Positions 1 to 9,667 of a DNA stretch of 64,000 nt are shown here, in pieces. The stretch's first letter is position 1, and every line of letters begins with the position of its first letter. Under the pieces are notes generated by a model that did no database searches, had not been told where the DNA came from, and saw nothing but the letters and a program-made list of their open reading frames with translations. The stretch comes from Deltaproteobacteria bacterium. GTDB lineage: Bacteria; BMS3Abin14. Location: contig JAADHJ010000009.1 in NCBI GenBank assembly GCA_013151915.1, forward strand, positions 1 through 64,000, in the 5' to 3' direction. The position numbers and the translations under genes are program-made.

Positions 1-2
1 CT

Positions 3-176
3 AGGTCCGCGGAGATCTTCGACCCGGTTACTCACACCTCCCAGGCGGTCCCATGGAAAATGAGGGTGGCTCGGAGCGGTCATACCGCCACACTGCTTTC
101 CGACGGGAGGGTTCTCATTATCGGGGGAAATCCCGGTGATGCGTCCATGGAGATTTTTAATCCGCCGGCCCAGTAG
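3..176 (+). CDS. Kelch-repeat protein, C-terminal end (partial)
   Basis: The reading frame is open from the window edge to a TAG at 174-176, giving 57 residues of a longer protein. It contains AEIFDPVT, then a tryptophan, then MRVARSGHTATLLSDGR and VLIIGG, then MEIFNP. This is the classical Kelch-like propeller blade pattern (EIFDP..W, R.GHTAT.L.DG.VL..GG), repeated into a second partial blade. Such proteins are usually secreted or envelope beta-propellers, often with many blades; the rest lies upstream of the window. There is no ATG-led ORF here, so the gene is easily missed. Confidence 0.7.
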   Translation, partial: RSAEIFDPVTHTSQAVPWKMRVARSGHTATLLSDGRVLIIGGNPGDASMEIFNPPAQ

Positions 177-422
177 GCATTATTACCCCGATGAAAGCAT
201 TGAAGTGGTGTTTTTTGGATTCTGTGAAATTTCTGAAGGTAGATCATCCGGGAAATGGGTACCTTGTTGTGGAGTGGATCATACCCCACCATTAGTCATC
301 GCGAACCGTATCCCGCCATCTGTCATCGCGAGCTGTAACCCATGCGACCTGTCCGCCATAGCCCGTAGGGCGACGGCGGAAGCGATCCCATAGCGGCCGG
401 AGGGCGCCGTGACGAGCTGCTT

Positions 423-481
423 TTCAGCTCCGCCCGGGATTGCCGCGTCACTCTCGTCTCCCTCGATGTTCCTCGCAATGA
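423..481. repeat. GC-rich dispersed repeat, copy 1
   Basis: This 59-nt stretch matches 43509-43567 in the same orientation, with only two differences seen by eye. It reads TTCAGCTCCGCCCGGGATTG and ends in CTCGCAATGA; on the other strand it begins TCATTGCGAGG. The flanking sequence (about 290-420) has further pieces of the same style (CATCGCGA, GCGATCCCATAG). It is non-coding and sits in the 360-nt gap between the Kelch gene and uvrD, in which I see no gene. Confidence 0.7.
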
Positions 482-539
482 CAGCAAAATAATAAAAGTA
501 CGTATTATCGGATAAACCAAAGAGGTCTTGACGGGATTT

Positions 540-2789
540 TCAGATAACCTGGAGGTTGGCGAATTTTGCTATGAGGCGCTTCTTCCCCCCCCTGGGAAAA
601 TAGACGGTAATCCTGGCGTCGCCGCCGGTTCCTTCCACAGACATCACCTGTCCCATTCCAAACATGGGGTGACGGACCTCGGTTCCCGGCACGAGGGTAT
701 CTTCACCCTCCACAACCTCAGGCTCGTAGTGAAAGTCGCTTATGGAGATGGTCCGTCCCGCAGCGGTTTTTTTCAAGCTGCTGTTTCGTGAAAGCCCCGG
801 GATTGGGAAAGGGGCATTATCGTGAAGTTCCACGTTCTCCCCGGGTAGTTCGGTGAAAAAACGTGAGGGATGGGTGTCGTCATAGTGCCCGAACAGCCTG
901 CGCCTTCGGGCCATGGTGAGAAAGAGACGCTCTTTGGCGCGGGTCATACCCACGTAACACAGACGTCTTTCTTCCTCCAGTTCCGCCGGTTCATCCTGGG
1001 ACCTGTAATGGGGAAGCAGGTCCTCTTCCATTCCAGAGAGAAAGACCACCGGAAATTCGAGACCCTTGGCGGTGTGGAGGGTCATCAGGGTAACGGTGGA
1101 TGTTTCGTCCTCCCAGGAATCAATGTCGGAAACCAGCGACACCTGGTCGAGGAAAGCAGACAATGCCTCCCTTCCAGCGCTCGGATCGGTGGCCATGCGG
1201 CTCTTTAGAAAATCGTCCACCACAGTGAGAAATTCCTGAAGGTTTTCAATCCTGGCCCTCGCTTCCTCGGTGTTCTTTTCCTCCAGGGCGCCCAGGTACC
1301 CTGTGTCACTGAGCACGCTGACGACGAACTCGTCAAAGTTCATCAGGTCCATTTTTCCCCTGAGGTCCCCTATGACGCCGAAAAGAGTCTTCAGGGATCC
1401 GGAGGCTTTGCGTGTAATAATACCCCTCGACGCTGCTCCGGCGAAGGCTTCCTCCGGACTGGTTTTCATGCCCGTCTCAGACCGTATTCTGTCAAAGGTT
1501 ACCTTTCCGATCCCACGGGAAGGGGAGTTGACAATCCTGGTAAAACTTGTCCAGTCCGAGGGGTTGATTATGAGCTTCAGGTAGGCGAGGGTATCCCGGA
1601 TTTCGGCCCGGTCATAGAAACGGACGCCCCCGACAATGGTGTAGGGAATATTCTGCCGTCTCAGGGAGTCTTCGATGGAACGGGACTGCGCGTTGATCCG
1701 GTAGAAGACAGAAAAATCGCCATGGGCAAAACCATCATGGCGCATAAGATCAAGGACCCTGGATGTGATAAAATCGGCCTCGTCCTTCTCGTCGGAAGCC
1801 GCATAGGCTTCGACCTTTGTGCCTTCCGGCCGAACGGCTATGAGATCCTTCTCTTTCCGGCCCTTGTTGTTGTTTATCAGAGCGGCCGCCGCACCCAGGA
1901 TATGCCCCGTGGAACGGTAATTTTCCATCAGGGTTACGACCTTCGCCTCGGGGAAATCCTCCTCGAAGGAAAGAATGTTGGTGATGTCAGCCCCCCGCCA
2001 CCTGTAGATGCTCTGATCATCGTCCCCCACCACGCACAGGTTCCTCCGGCGTGTGGAAAGCTGACGGATTATCTCATATTGTGCGTGGTTGGTGTCCTGG
2101 TACTCGTCCACCAGGACGTAATGGAGCAGATCCTCGTATCCTGCCCGAACGTCCGGGTGCTCATCGAAAAGCCGGTAGGTAAAGAGGAGCAAATCGTCGA
2201 AATCAAGGGCGTTTGATGCCCTGAGCCTATCCTCGTAAAGCTGATATGCCTGAACGATACGATCCAGCAGGTGGTTCTTCCGAAGCCCCACGGTCTCGGC
2301 CATCCTGTCCGGGCCGGCAAGGGCGTTCTTTGCGCGGCCGATGAGATAGGCGACACGCCGGGGGGGGAGTGCCTTCTCGTCAAGATTCATATCTTTCAAA
2401 ATATCCTTGATCAGCCTGAGGGAATCGGTGTCGTCGGCGATGGTGAAGTACCTGCTGACCCCGAGCCTTTCGATATGCTGTCTCAGGATCCTGACGCACG
2501 CTGAATGGAAGGTGGATATCCAGACGGATCTGCCTTTTTTCCCCACCAGTGAGATCACCCGGTCCTTCATCTCACCGGCGGCTTTGTTTGTAAATGTTAC
2601 CGCGAAAATTGCGTAGGCGGGCACCTTTTTTTCCAGCAGAAGGTAGGCGATACGGTAGGTAATGGCTCTTGTTTTGCCGCTTCCCGCCCCCGCTAGAATG
2701 AGCAGAGGGCCTTCTGTGCTGGTGACGGCGTCTTTTTGGCTTGGATTGAGGTCCTTGAGGGAGAAGGTGGGATCAAGAGCTTGTTTCAT
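540..2789 (-). CDS. uvrD: ATP-dependent DNA helicase UvrD/PcrA, superfamily 1
   Basis: A 3'-5' SF1A helicase that unwinds DNA in nucleotide-excision and mismatch repair and removes RecA or stalled complexes. Motifs are all present: Walker A AGAGSGKT (about residues 33-40), Walker B VDEYQDT (about 227-233), motif III GDDDQSIYRWRG (about 255-266), motif V/VI around TLHTAKGLEFPVVF and YVGMTRAKERL. The C-terminus ends in the Tudor-like domain (HPMFGMGQV ... NLQVI) typical of PcrA/UvrD. At 749 residues the length is normal. The next gene downstream (ClC) overlaps the 5' part: the ClC stop lies 17 nt inside this gene, so the minus-strand order glmU-glmS-clc-uvrD is probably one transcript with translational coupling. 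Confidence 0.95.
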   Translation of the reverse strand: MKQALDPTFSLKDLNPSQKDAVTSTEGPLLILAGAGSGKTRAITYRIAYLLLEKKVPAYAIFAVTFTNKAAGEMKDRVISLVGKKGRSVWISTFHSACVRILRQHIERLGVSRYFTIADDTDSLRLIKDILKDMNLDEKALPPRRVAYLIGRAKNALAGPDRMAETVGLRKNHLLDRIVQAYQLYEDRLRASNALDFDDLLLFTYRLFDEHPDVRAGYEDLLHYVLVDEYQDTNHAQYEIIRQLSTRRRNLCVVGDDDQSIYRWRGADITNILSFEEDFPEAKVVTLMENYRSTGHILGAAAALINNNKGRKEKDLIAVRPEGTKVEAYAASDEKDEADFITSRVLDLMRHDGFAHGDFSVFYRINAQSRSIEDSLRRQNIPYTIVGGVRFYDRAEIRDTLAYLKLIINPSDWTSFTRIVNSPSRGIGKVTFDRIRSETGMKTSPEEAFAGAASRGIITRKASGSLKTLFGVIGDLRGKMDLMNFDEFVVSVLSDTGYLGALEEKNTEEARARIENLQEFLTVVDDFLKSRMATDPSAGREALSAFLDQVSLVSDIDSWEDETSTVTLMTLHTAKGLEFPVVFLSGMEEDLLPHYRSQDEPAELEEERRLCYVGMTRAKERLFLTMARRRRLFGHYDDTHPSRFFTELPGENVELHDNAPFPIPGLSRNSSLKKTAAGRTISISDFHYEPEVVEGEDTLVPGTEVRHPMFGMGQVMSVEGTGGDARITVYFPRGGKKRLIAKFANLQVI

Positions 2790-4569
2790 ATCGGAAAATC
2801 GCCTTATTGTACGTGGTGATGATGTCTCTTCTGGTAAGTATCCCCAGGAGTTTTTTGGGGTTCATGGCGTCAACCACCGGGAGTTGCTCAACATTCCGGT
2901 AGGACAGTTTGGCCAGGGCATCCTTCAGGCTGTCGGAGGGAATGACCGTGGTGACGTGGAGTGTGGCAATGTCCTTGGCAACGACAACTTTCTCCAGGTC
3001 AGGTTCGAAGACATGCTTTCGCAGATCCTGAAAGGAGAGGATGCCGGTTAATTCCTTGTTCCTGTTTACAATCGGAAAATTGGAGTAGGTACTTCGGGTC
3101 ATGTGCATGAGGATCTTGTCGAACGGCATATCCTCTGCGATAATTTCCATCTCCGTGGACATTGCGTCCCTAACCTTCAAGGATTGAAGGACGTTAACCT
3201 CCTTGCCCGCCTCGATGGTGATGCCCCGCTGATGCAGGCGTATGGTGTATATGGAGTGCGGGGAGAAATGCTTGATGACCAGGGTGCTTACAATGCAGGA
3301 AGCCATGATGGGAAGGATGATTTGATAGTTGCCGGTGATCTCGAAGAGGATCAGGATGTTGGTCATTGGAGCGTGGGCCGCGGCCGCGAAGGTGGCCCCC
3401 ATCCCTACCAGGGCGTAGGCTCCTTTGGTTGCCGTTAACGTGGGAAACAGGTAGTGGACGAGGGTGCCGAAAGAGCCTCCCAGCATGGCGCCGATGTAAA
3501 GGGATGGCGCGAATAGACCTCCGGAGCTGCCTGAACCCAGTGTAAGTGAGGTTGCCAGGATCTTCAGAAACAGGAGGACTACCATGAGGCCCAGAGCCAT
3601 GTTGCCCATGAGTGCCTGTCCCATGGGATTATAGCCGTTTCCGAAAAGCTGTGGGAAAAACAAGCAGATGAGGCCCAGAAGAAGACCGCCGATAGCCGGT
3701 TTAGTCCAGTTGGGAACCTTGACCCTGTTCTCAAAGGTTTCCTTGAAAAAGTTCAGAGACTGAATGAATAACAGGGCGGTCAGCCCGGCCAACAGGCCCA
3801 GGATGATGTAGAATATAATCTCGACAGGATTGACCAGTTCGTAAATGGGAACATTGAAGGCCGGGATGTTGCCTTCGATATATCGTTCGGTGGCCGTGGC
3901 GATTACAGAGGCCATGATCACCGGGCTGAAGGTGGCAATATTCCATTCGCCCAGGACGATCTCAAGGGCGAAAAGCACCCCCGCTATTGGGGCGTTGAAG
4001 GTGGCTGCTATACCGCCTGCGGCCCCGCATCCCAGAAGGGTTCGGACGTTATTTGCGGACATTCTGAAAAGCTGTCCGAAAGATGATCCAATGGCGCTCC
4101 CGATCTGGGCGATCGGGCCTTCCCTGCCCGCGGAACCGCCCGATCCCAGGCAAATGGCCGAGGCGAACGCCCTGATAAAGACGGTACGGAGTTTGAGGAC
4201 CCCTCCCTTGAGGACTACCGCTTCCAGGACTTCCGGCACCCCGTCTCCCTCCGCCTCGGCGGGGAATAGAACGGAAATAGGGCCGACCAGAAGTCCGCCG
4301 ATAAAGGGTGCCAGCGGCACAAGAAGGGTTGTGATGTCTCCCGGCACGTATCCGGAATAGCCGCCCCAATGTGCCCAGAATCCGGTTTTAACCAGGCGGA
4401 TGAGCATCTTGAATCCGACCGAACCCAAGCCGCTGAGGAAACCGATAACAACCGCAAGAATCATCAGGAATGTGCCTTCGTAGTTTCCCAGGGCAGCAAG
4501 GGACCGCTGCCTGATCCTGGACCGAAGGCGTTCTTTTTTCTCGGATATTTTTTCTTTTATTTCTTTCAT
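2773..4569 (-). CDS. ClC-family chloride channel/transporter with CBS domains
   Basis: An inner-membrane anion channel or Cl-/H+ exchanger of about ten helices followed by a cytosolic CBS pair (roughly residues 460-590: VRDAMSTEME ... LTGILSFQDLRK ... LLGILTRRDII). Signature motifs: GDGVPEV (about 108-114, where ClC-ec1 has GSGIP), GSGGSAGREGP (142-152, gating Glu at 150), GSSGGLFAPSL, and a terminal SIYTIRL with the pore tyrosine. In the helix corresponding to ClC-ec1 E202-E203, the sequence is FALEIVLGEW, so the inner proton glutamate position appears to be Ile. The N-terminus is strongly basic. It lies 15 nt after glmS. Confidence 0.9.
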   Translation of the reverse strand: MKEIKEKISEKKERLRSRIRQRSLAALGNYEGTFLMILAVVIGFLSGLGSVGFKMLIRLVKTGFWAHWGGYSGYVPGDITTLLVPLAPFIGGLLVGPISVLFPAEAEGDGVPEVLEAVVLKGGVLKLRTVFIRAFASAICLGSGGSAGREGPIAQIGSAIGSSFGQLFRMSANNVRTLLGCGAAGGIAATFNAPIAGVLFALEIVLGEWNIATFSPVIMASVIATATERYIEGNIPAFNVPIYELVNPVEIIFYIILGLLAGLTALLFIQSLNFFKETFENRVKVPNWTKPAIGGLLLGLICLFFPQLFGNGYNPMGQALMGNMALGLMVVLLFLKILATSLTLGSGSSGGLFAPSLYIGAMLGGSFGTLVHYLFPTLTATKGAYALVGMGATFAAAAHAPMTNILILFEITGNYQIILPIMASCIVSTLVIKHFSPHSIYTIRLHQRGITIEAGKEVNVLQSLKVRDAMSTEMEIIAEDMPFDKILMHMTRSTYSNFPIVNRNKELTGILSFQDLRKHVFEPDLEKVVVAKDIATLHVTTVIPSDSLKDALAKLSYRNVEQLPVVDAMNPKKLLGILTRRDIITTYNKAIFRYETSS

Positions 4570-4584
4570 GAGGAAAAATCGGCG

Positions 4585-6414
4585 TTATTCTACGGTTACG
4601 CTCTTGGCGAGGTTCCTTGGCTGGTCGACGTCTGTTCCCCTCAGGACGGCGACATGGTAGGCAAAAAGCTGCAGGGGTATGGTTGACAGGATCGGGGTTA
4701 GGATGGGATCGGTGTGGGGGAGGGTAATGAGATGATCCGCCGTGTCCAGAAGGGCCTTGTCGTTATGATCGGCAACCGCTATAACGATTCCACCCCGCGC
4801 CTTGACCTCCTCGAGGTTGCCAAGGATCTTCTCGTAGACGCTGTCCCGGGGAGCCAGGAAAACCACGGGCATGTTCTCGTCGATGAGAGCAATGGGGCCG
4901 TGCTTCATCTCTCCTGCGGGGTATCCCTCGGCGTGAATGTAGCTGATCTCCTTGAGTTTCAGAGCCCCTTCCAGGGCTATGGGGTAGTGAACACCCCTTC
5001 CCAGGAAGAGGAAATTTGAATACCTGTAAAATTTCTCCGCGATGTCCTCGACGATTTTTACCTGGTCAAGGACCTGTTCCACCTGTCCGGGAATGGCCAT
5101 GAGTTGATCCATGATCAACTGTGCATGTTCCCGCTCCATTACCCCCCTGCGCCTGCCAAGGTACATGGCGAGCAGGACGAGACAGGCCAGTTGGGTGGTG
5201 AAGGCCTTTGTGGAGGCCACCCCGATCTCGGGCCCGGCGTGGGTGTAGATAACCCCGTCGGTTTCCCTTGTGATCATGCTTCCCACCACGTTGCAGATGG
5301 AGAGGGTCGTAGCGCCCTTGTCACGGCACTCGCGAATGGCGGCCAGGGTGTCGGCCGTCTCCCCCGACTGTGTTATAGCTATGGCCAGTGTGTTTTTCCC
5401 GACGATGGGATCACGGTAGCGGAACTCGGAGCCGTAATCCACCCTGGTAGGAATTCCGGCCAGTTTCTCGATTATGAACTGGCCCACCAGACCGGCGTGC
5501 CATGATGTTCCACAGGCCAGTATTACGCACCTGTCGATCCCCTTGATGAAAGTTTCAGAGAGGTCTAGATCGTCCAGTCGGGTTTCATTTCCTTCGTCGA
5601 AAAATCGTCCTATGATGGTATCGGAAAGAGCCTGGGGCTGTTCGTTGATCTCCTTTAGCATGAAGTGCCTGTACCCGCCTTTTTCGGCCATGATGGGGTC
5701 CCAGGTTATGGTGACGGGATCGGGGTTCACTTGCCTGCCCTGCCCGGTGTACAGATCAAGGGATGTAGAGGTCAATGTTCCAATATCGCCGTCGTTCAGA
5801 AATACGAATCGGCGTGTATGATGCAGAACGGCCGGGATGTCCGACGCCACGAACATCTCATCTGAACCGTAACCTATCACCAGGGGCGGGCCGTGGCGGG
5901 CGATGACAAGCCGGTCCGGTTCATCGGCGTAAAGAACCACCAGGGCGTAGACACCTTTGATCTGTTCGAGCGAGCGGCGGACTGCTTCCTGGAGGTCTCC
6001 GTCGTAGTTCTCCTCGATCAGGTGGGCGATAATCTCGGTGTCCGTTTCGGAGACCACCACGTGCCCTCGATCGAGCAGCCCCTCCCGGAGGGTACGGAAA
6101 TTCTCAATGATCCCGTTATGGACCACCACGAGTTTACCGGAGCAGTCCCGGTGTGGATGGGCGTTTTCCTCGCTCGGTTTGCCGTGGGTCGCCCAACGTG
6201 TATGACCCACCCCTATGGATCCCTTCATCGGATTCCCGTCCAAAATCCTTTCCAGTTCCCCGATTTTGCCCACACTGCGGCGAAGGTCCAGAACGCCCTC
6301 ATCCAAGACCGCGATCCCGGAGGAGTCGTAGCCCCGGTATTCAAGGCGCATAAGGCCGTCCAGAAGGATCTCGGCGGCGTCTCCGGGGCCGACGTAACCG
6401 ACGATGCCGCACAT
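4585..6414 (-). CDS. glmS: Glutamine-fructose-6-phosphate aminotransferase (isomerizing)
   Basis: Makes glucosamine-6-phosphate from fructose-6-phosphate and glutamine, the first step to UDP-GlcNAc for peptidoglycan and LPS. The protein begins MCGIVGYVG with the N-terminal nucleophile Cys2, followed by the Ntn glutaminase domain (to about 220; RWATHGKPSEENAHPH) and two SIS sugar-isomerase domains (CGTSWHAG; GRGVHYPIALEGALKLKEIS). It ends with the conserved NLAKSVTVE. The 609-residue length is normal. The ATG overlaps the glmU stop by one base (TGATG), so the two are translationally coupled and no glmS ribozyme can sit between them. Confidence 0.97.
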   Translation of the reverse strand: MCGIVGYVGPGDAAEILLDGLMRLEYRGYDSSGIAVLDEGVLDLRRSVGKIGELERILDGNPMKGSIGVGHTRWATHGKPSEENAHPHRDCSGKLVVVHNGIIENFRTLREGLLDRGHVVVSETDTEIIAHLIEENYDGDLQEAVRRSLEQIKGVYALVVLYADEPDRLVIARHGPPLVIGYGSDEMFVASDIPAVLHHTRRFVFLNDGDIGTLTSTSLDLYTGQGRQVNPDPVTITWDPIMAEKGGYRHFMLKEINEQPQALSDTIIGRFFDEGNETRLDDLDLSETFIKGIDRCVILACGTSWHAGLVGQFIIEKLAGIPTRVDYGSEFRYRDPIVGKNTLAIAITQSGETADTLAAIRECRDKGATTLSICNVVGSMITRETDGVIYTHAGPEIGVASTKAFTTQLACLVLLAMYLGRRRGVMEREHAQLIMDQLMAIPGQVEQVLDQVKIVEDIAEKFYRYSNFLFLGRGVHYPIALEGALKLKEISYIHAEGYPAGEMKHGPIALIDENMPVVFLAPRDSVYEKILGNLEEVKARGGIVIAVADHNDKALLDTADHLITLPHTDPILTPILSTIPLQLFAYHVAVLRGTDVDQPRNLAKSVTVE

Positions 6415-7847
6415 CAGGATTTCTCCTTTTTAACGGCTTTGTTTTGGGCGGCTTTCCGGCGCCAGGCAATGGTCCACCCTTCCTTGTTTTCCTGGCGTGC
6501 CCTGCCCAGCGCGAGGGCTTCGGCGGGGACGTCCATCGTAATCGTTGAGCCCGCCGCGACCATAGAGTTTTTACCAAGGGTCACGGGAGCCACCATCATG
6601 GTCCCGCTGCCAACAAAAACCCCGTCCTCGATAACGGTGGGATGCTTGCTGAAACCATCGTAGTTGCACGTAACGGAACCCGCTCCAATATTGACATCGT
6701 TGCCAAGGGTCGAATCCCCGATGTAGGTCAAGTGGGACACCTTGCTTCCCTCGCCGATACGGGATTTTTTTACCTCCACGAAATTTCCTATTTTCGCGCT
6801 TCTCCCGATCAGAGCTTCCGGCCGGAGGCGGGCGAAGGGACCGACGGTTGCGCCATCCTCGATTACCGACCCGCTTATAACCGAGTGCGGGTGGATCTCC
6901 ACGTTCTTCCCGATCCTCGAATCGGTGATTACCGCCCCGGGATGGATAACCGTACCGGCCCCGACCGAAGTGGCGCCGTAGATACAGACCATCGGATGAA
7001 GGGTTACGTCACCCTCCATCGTCACCGTGTCATCCACGTATGTTGTGGATGGGGCAATCATCCTGACCCCGGATTCCATGAGCTTTTGCAGAGTGTTTTG
7101 ACGCATGACCGCCTCCATTTCCGCCAGCTCCGAATGGGTGTTGATCCCCAGAGCCTCCAGCGGGTCTTCAAGTGAGAAAACGCCGATAGGCTTGTCTGCC
7201 CTGTACGCCGCCTCCACCAGGTCCGTGAGGTAATACTCTCCCTGTGCGTTGTCATTGGAAAGGAGGGGAAGCTCACGGGTGAGAAAAGCGGCATTGAAAA
7301 CATAGATACCGGTGTTGATCTCCCGGATTTTTTCCTCTCCCGGAAGCAGATCCTTCTGTTCCCTGATGGCAGTGGGAAAACCGGCGTGGTCCCGGATAAT
7401 TCTTCCATATCCCACAGGATCAGGAGGATACGACGTGAGAATGGACAATGCCGCCTCCGTTTCGAAATTGGTGTAGAGGAGTTTCTCAAGGGTATTCGGG
7501 GTCAGCATGGGAACGTCGCCGGAGAGAACAAGAACGTCACCCTGAAATCCTTCAAGTCTGCCAAGGCATTGCGTCACCGCGTGCCCGGTGCCCAGTTGGG
7601 GCTCCTGCAAAACATACTCGATGTCCGGGTCAAACATGTTGAGAAGGGAACGTACCTTTTTGGCTTGGTGACCCAGGACCACGATAATCCCGGTGGAGGA
7701 TACGGAACGGGCTTGGTCAATGGTATGACGGATGAGGGGTTTTTCCCTTAAACAGTGGAGCACCTTGGGGAGGGATGAACTCATCCTTGTCCCCTTGCCC
7801 GCGGCAAGCACTATCGTCATCAAGGGCCGACTGTTATTCAAAGGCAT
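6414..7847 (-). CDS. glmU: Bifunctional UDP-GlcNAc pyrophosphorylase / glucosamine-1-phosphate acetyltransferase
   Basis: Acetylates GlcN-1-P and then uridylylates it to UDP-GlcNAc. The N-terminal half is a nucleotidyltransferase (LAAGKGTRMSSSLPKVLH; LSGDVPML; GEYYLTDLV), the C-terminal half a left-handed beta-helix of hexapeptide repeats (IGNFVEVKKS, VNIGAGSVTCNYDG, VFVGSGTMMVAPV). I chose the ATG at 7847 because GGAGGGG precedes it, although about 12 nt away. An in-frame ATG at 7883 adds 12 residues but has no ribosome site, and a third ATG nine codons further in begins MTIVLAAGKG. It overlaps glmS by 1 nt. Confidence 0.93.
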   Translation of the reverse strand: MPLNNSRPLMTIVLAAGKGTRMSSSLPKVLHCLREKPLIRHTIDQARSVSSTGIIVVLGHQAKKVRSLLNMFDPDIEYVLQEPQLGTGHAVTQCLGRLEGFQGDVLVLSGDVPMLTPNTLEKLLYTNFETEAALSILTSYPPDPVGYGRIIRDHAGFPTAIREQKDLLPGEEKIREINTGIYVFNAAFLTRELPLLSNDNAQGEYYLTDLVEAAYRADKPIGVFSLEDPLEALGINTHSELAEMEAVMRQNTLQKLMESGVRMIAPSTTYVDDTVTMEGDVTLHPMVCIYGATSVGAGTVIHPGAVITDSRIGKNVEIHPHSVISGSVIEDGATVGPFARLRPEALIGRSAKIGNFVEVKKSRIGEGSKVSHLTYIGDSTLGNDVNIGAGSVTCNYDGFSKHPTVIEDGVFVGSGTMMVAPVTLGKNSMVAAGSTITMDVPAEALALGRARQENKEGWTIAWRRKAAQNKAVKKEKS

Positions 7848-8052
7848 AGGATTTGGAATCCCCTCCGGTGGATATTCCGCCATGAATAGTTACAGACAAT
7901 TTATAAACAGAAAACTATCCCAGTATAGGGATTTTCTGTCAAGGAAAACCGGGGTAAAACCCCAGGACCCTGAACCCCGAACGCCTGATTCCAGACCATC
8001 ACTGTCTGGGAACGGTGTTAAGGACAGGGAAAGGCCAGGGCTAAAAAAACAG

Positions 8053-8081
8053 TTGACACGGATAAATAATTGGGCTAAAAA
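8053..8081 (+). promoter_or_regulatory. Candidate sigma-70 promoter for metYXW
   Basis: TTGACA at 8053-8058, a 17-nt spacer, then TAAAAA at 8076-8081 (4 of 6 to TATAAT). It would give a leader of about 280 nt before metY. There is no competing ORF I trust in 7884-8369. Confidence 0.45.
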
Positions 8082-8181
8082 ACTCGGTACTTAATTCCCA
8101 TAGTCAAGTTTCACTTGGACCGGGTTTGGTGTCGATAAAAATGAATCTGAAATCGAATACATATTATTCCCCATCCCACTT

Positions 8182-8262
8182 CATGCTGCAGGTAGGAACC
8201 CCCTTATGCGGCATGCCTGGGCTCTGAGCTCTGTTCAGGGGCGTCAGGGCATTCCTGTTTTT
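8182..8262 (+). promoter_or_regulatory. Structured leader of metY (possible attenuator)
   Basis: CATGCTGC (8182-8189) pairs with GCGGCATG (8208-8215) with one wobble, enclosing an 18-nt loop with AGGAACCCCC. Downstream, CCTG (8216-8219) can pair with CAGG (8236-8239), and CAGG (8245-8248) with CCTG (8254-8257), followed directly by five Ts. The CAGG/CCTG segments are interchangeable, so alternative folds are possible. It does not match the SAM-I consensus, which is present elsewhere in this window. Function unknown; could be chance. Confidence 0.3.
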
Positions 8263-8369
8263 CATCTTTCTTAACGTCAGCAATTAATAAAACACGTTCC
8301 GGGAAAACCATTTTTCCCGGCTATTCCCGCATTGCATCCTTCGAGCGGTAACGGAAAGGAACAGTTATA

Positions 8370-9647
8370 ATGTCCGAAAAACAGTACCATACCGACACAA
8401 TTGCGCTTCACGGCGGCCAGGAGCCTGATGGAACAACCCTGGCCAGAGCCGTTCCCATTTACCAGACCACCTCCTATGTCTTCCGCGATTCCAAGCATGC
8501 GGCGGACCTTTTTGCGTTAAAGGAACTCGGCAATATCTACACCAGGATTATGAACCCCACCTCCGATGTTTTCGAAAAGCGGATAGCCCTTCTCGATGGA
8601 GGAGTCGGAGCTCTGGCGGTGTCCTCCGGGCAGTCAGCCACCACCCTGGCTATTTTAAACATCGCTCGAAGTGGGGACGAGATCGTCTCGGCCACCAGCC
8701 TGTACGGGGGAACGTATAACCTCTTCAGGTACACCCTCGAAAAGCTGGGAATAAAGGTTCATTTCGTGGATTCGTCCGATCCCGAGAACTTCCGGACCGC
8801 GATCAACGAGAAGACGAGGGCGGTCTACCTGGAAAGCGTGGGAAACCCGAAACTGGACGTTCCTGATTTTGAAGCTATCGCTGAGGTGGCCCACGGGGCC
8901 GGGGTCCCGGTGATCATGGACAATACGATTTCCCCCATCCTTTTCCGTCCCTTTGACCACGGAACCGACATCATCGTCTATTCGGCAACCAAATTCATCG
9001 GCGGACATGGCACATCCATTGGGGGTGTGGTAGTGGATTCCGGCAGGTTCGACTGGACCTCTGGAAGGTTCCCTGAATTTACAACGCCCGACCCCAGCTA
9101 TCACGGCCTGGTATACAGCGAGGCCCTTGGAGAACTGGCATTCATCATCAAACTCAGGGTTCAGCTCTTAAGGGATCTCGGCCCGGCCTTGAGTCCGTTT
9201 AACTCCTTCCTTTTTTTACAGGGACTCGAAACCCTCCCCTTGAGGATGGAGCGCCACAGCCGGAACGCACAGAAGGTAGCCGAGCATCTGAGCGAACACC
9301 CCAAGGTCTCCTGGGTTAACTATCCCGGGCTTCCCGGGCATCCCTCCTACGACCTGGCCAGGAAATACCTGCCCGACGGCTGCGGCGCTATCATCGGTTT
9401 CGGCATCAAGGGCGGCCTTGATGCCGGTGTTCGCTTCATCGACAATGTCAGCCTTCTTTCCCACCTGGCCAATATCGGGGATGCCAAGTCCCTTGTCATC
9501 CATCCGGCGTCCACTACCCACCAGCAGCTTTCCTCCGAGGAGCGGCTTGCCACCGGCGTTACGGACGACTTCATAAGGCTTTCTGTCGGGCTGGAGGACG
9601 TCAGGGACATCATCTATGATATCGATAGTGCGCTGGAGAAGGTCTGA
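8370..9647 (+). CDS. metY: O-acetylhomoserine sulfhydrylase
   Basis: A PLP enzyme that makes homocysteine from O-acetylhomoserine and sulfide (direct sulfhydrylation), or takes methanethiol. It belongs to the Cys/Met-metabolism fold-type I family. Visible motifs are the phosphate-binding [11 protein letters not shown] (about 85-95), the catalytic Asp in PVIMDNT (about 180-186), and the PLP lysine in [13 protein letters not shown] (Lys208). At 425 residues it has the long form typical of MetY rather than MetB/MetC. GGAAAGGAA precedes the ATG. It leads a metY-metX-metW operon (20-nt gap to metX). Confidence 0.95.
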   Translation: MSEKQYHTDTIALHGGQEPDGTTLARAVPIYQTTSYVFRDSKHAADLFALKELGNIYTRIMNPTSDVFEKRIALLDGGVGALAVSSGQSATTLAILNIARSGDEIVSATSLYGGTYNLFRYTLEKLGIKVHFVDSSDPENFRTAINEKTRAVYLESVGNPKLDVPDFEAIAEVAHGAGVPVIMDNTISPILFRPFDHGTDIIVYSATKFIGGHGTSIGGVVVDSGRFDWTSGRFPEFTTPDPSYHGLVYSEALGELAFIIKLRVQLLRDLGPALSPFNSFLFLQGLETLPLRMERHSRNAQKVAEHLSEHPKVSWVNYPGLPGHPSYDLARKYLPDGCGAIIGFGIKGGLDAGVRFIDNVSLLSHLANIGDAKSLVIHPASTTHQQLSSEERLATGVTDDFIRLSVGLEDVRDIIYDIDSALEKV

Positions 9648-9667
9648 GGTTATAGAGGTTTGAGCCT

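Noticed and set aside
6414-6420. glmS ribozyme
   Set aside because: glmS overlaps glmU by one base, so there is no leader to hold it.
7882-8094. Small plus-strand ORF upstream of metY
   Set aside because: No ribosome site or domain, and it lies across the proposed promoter of metY.
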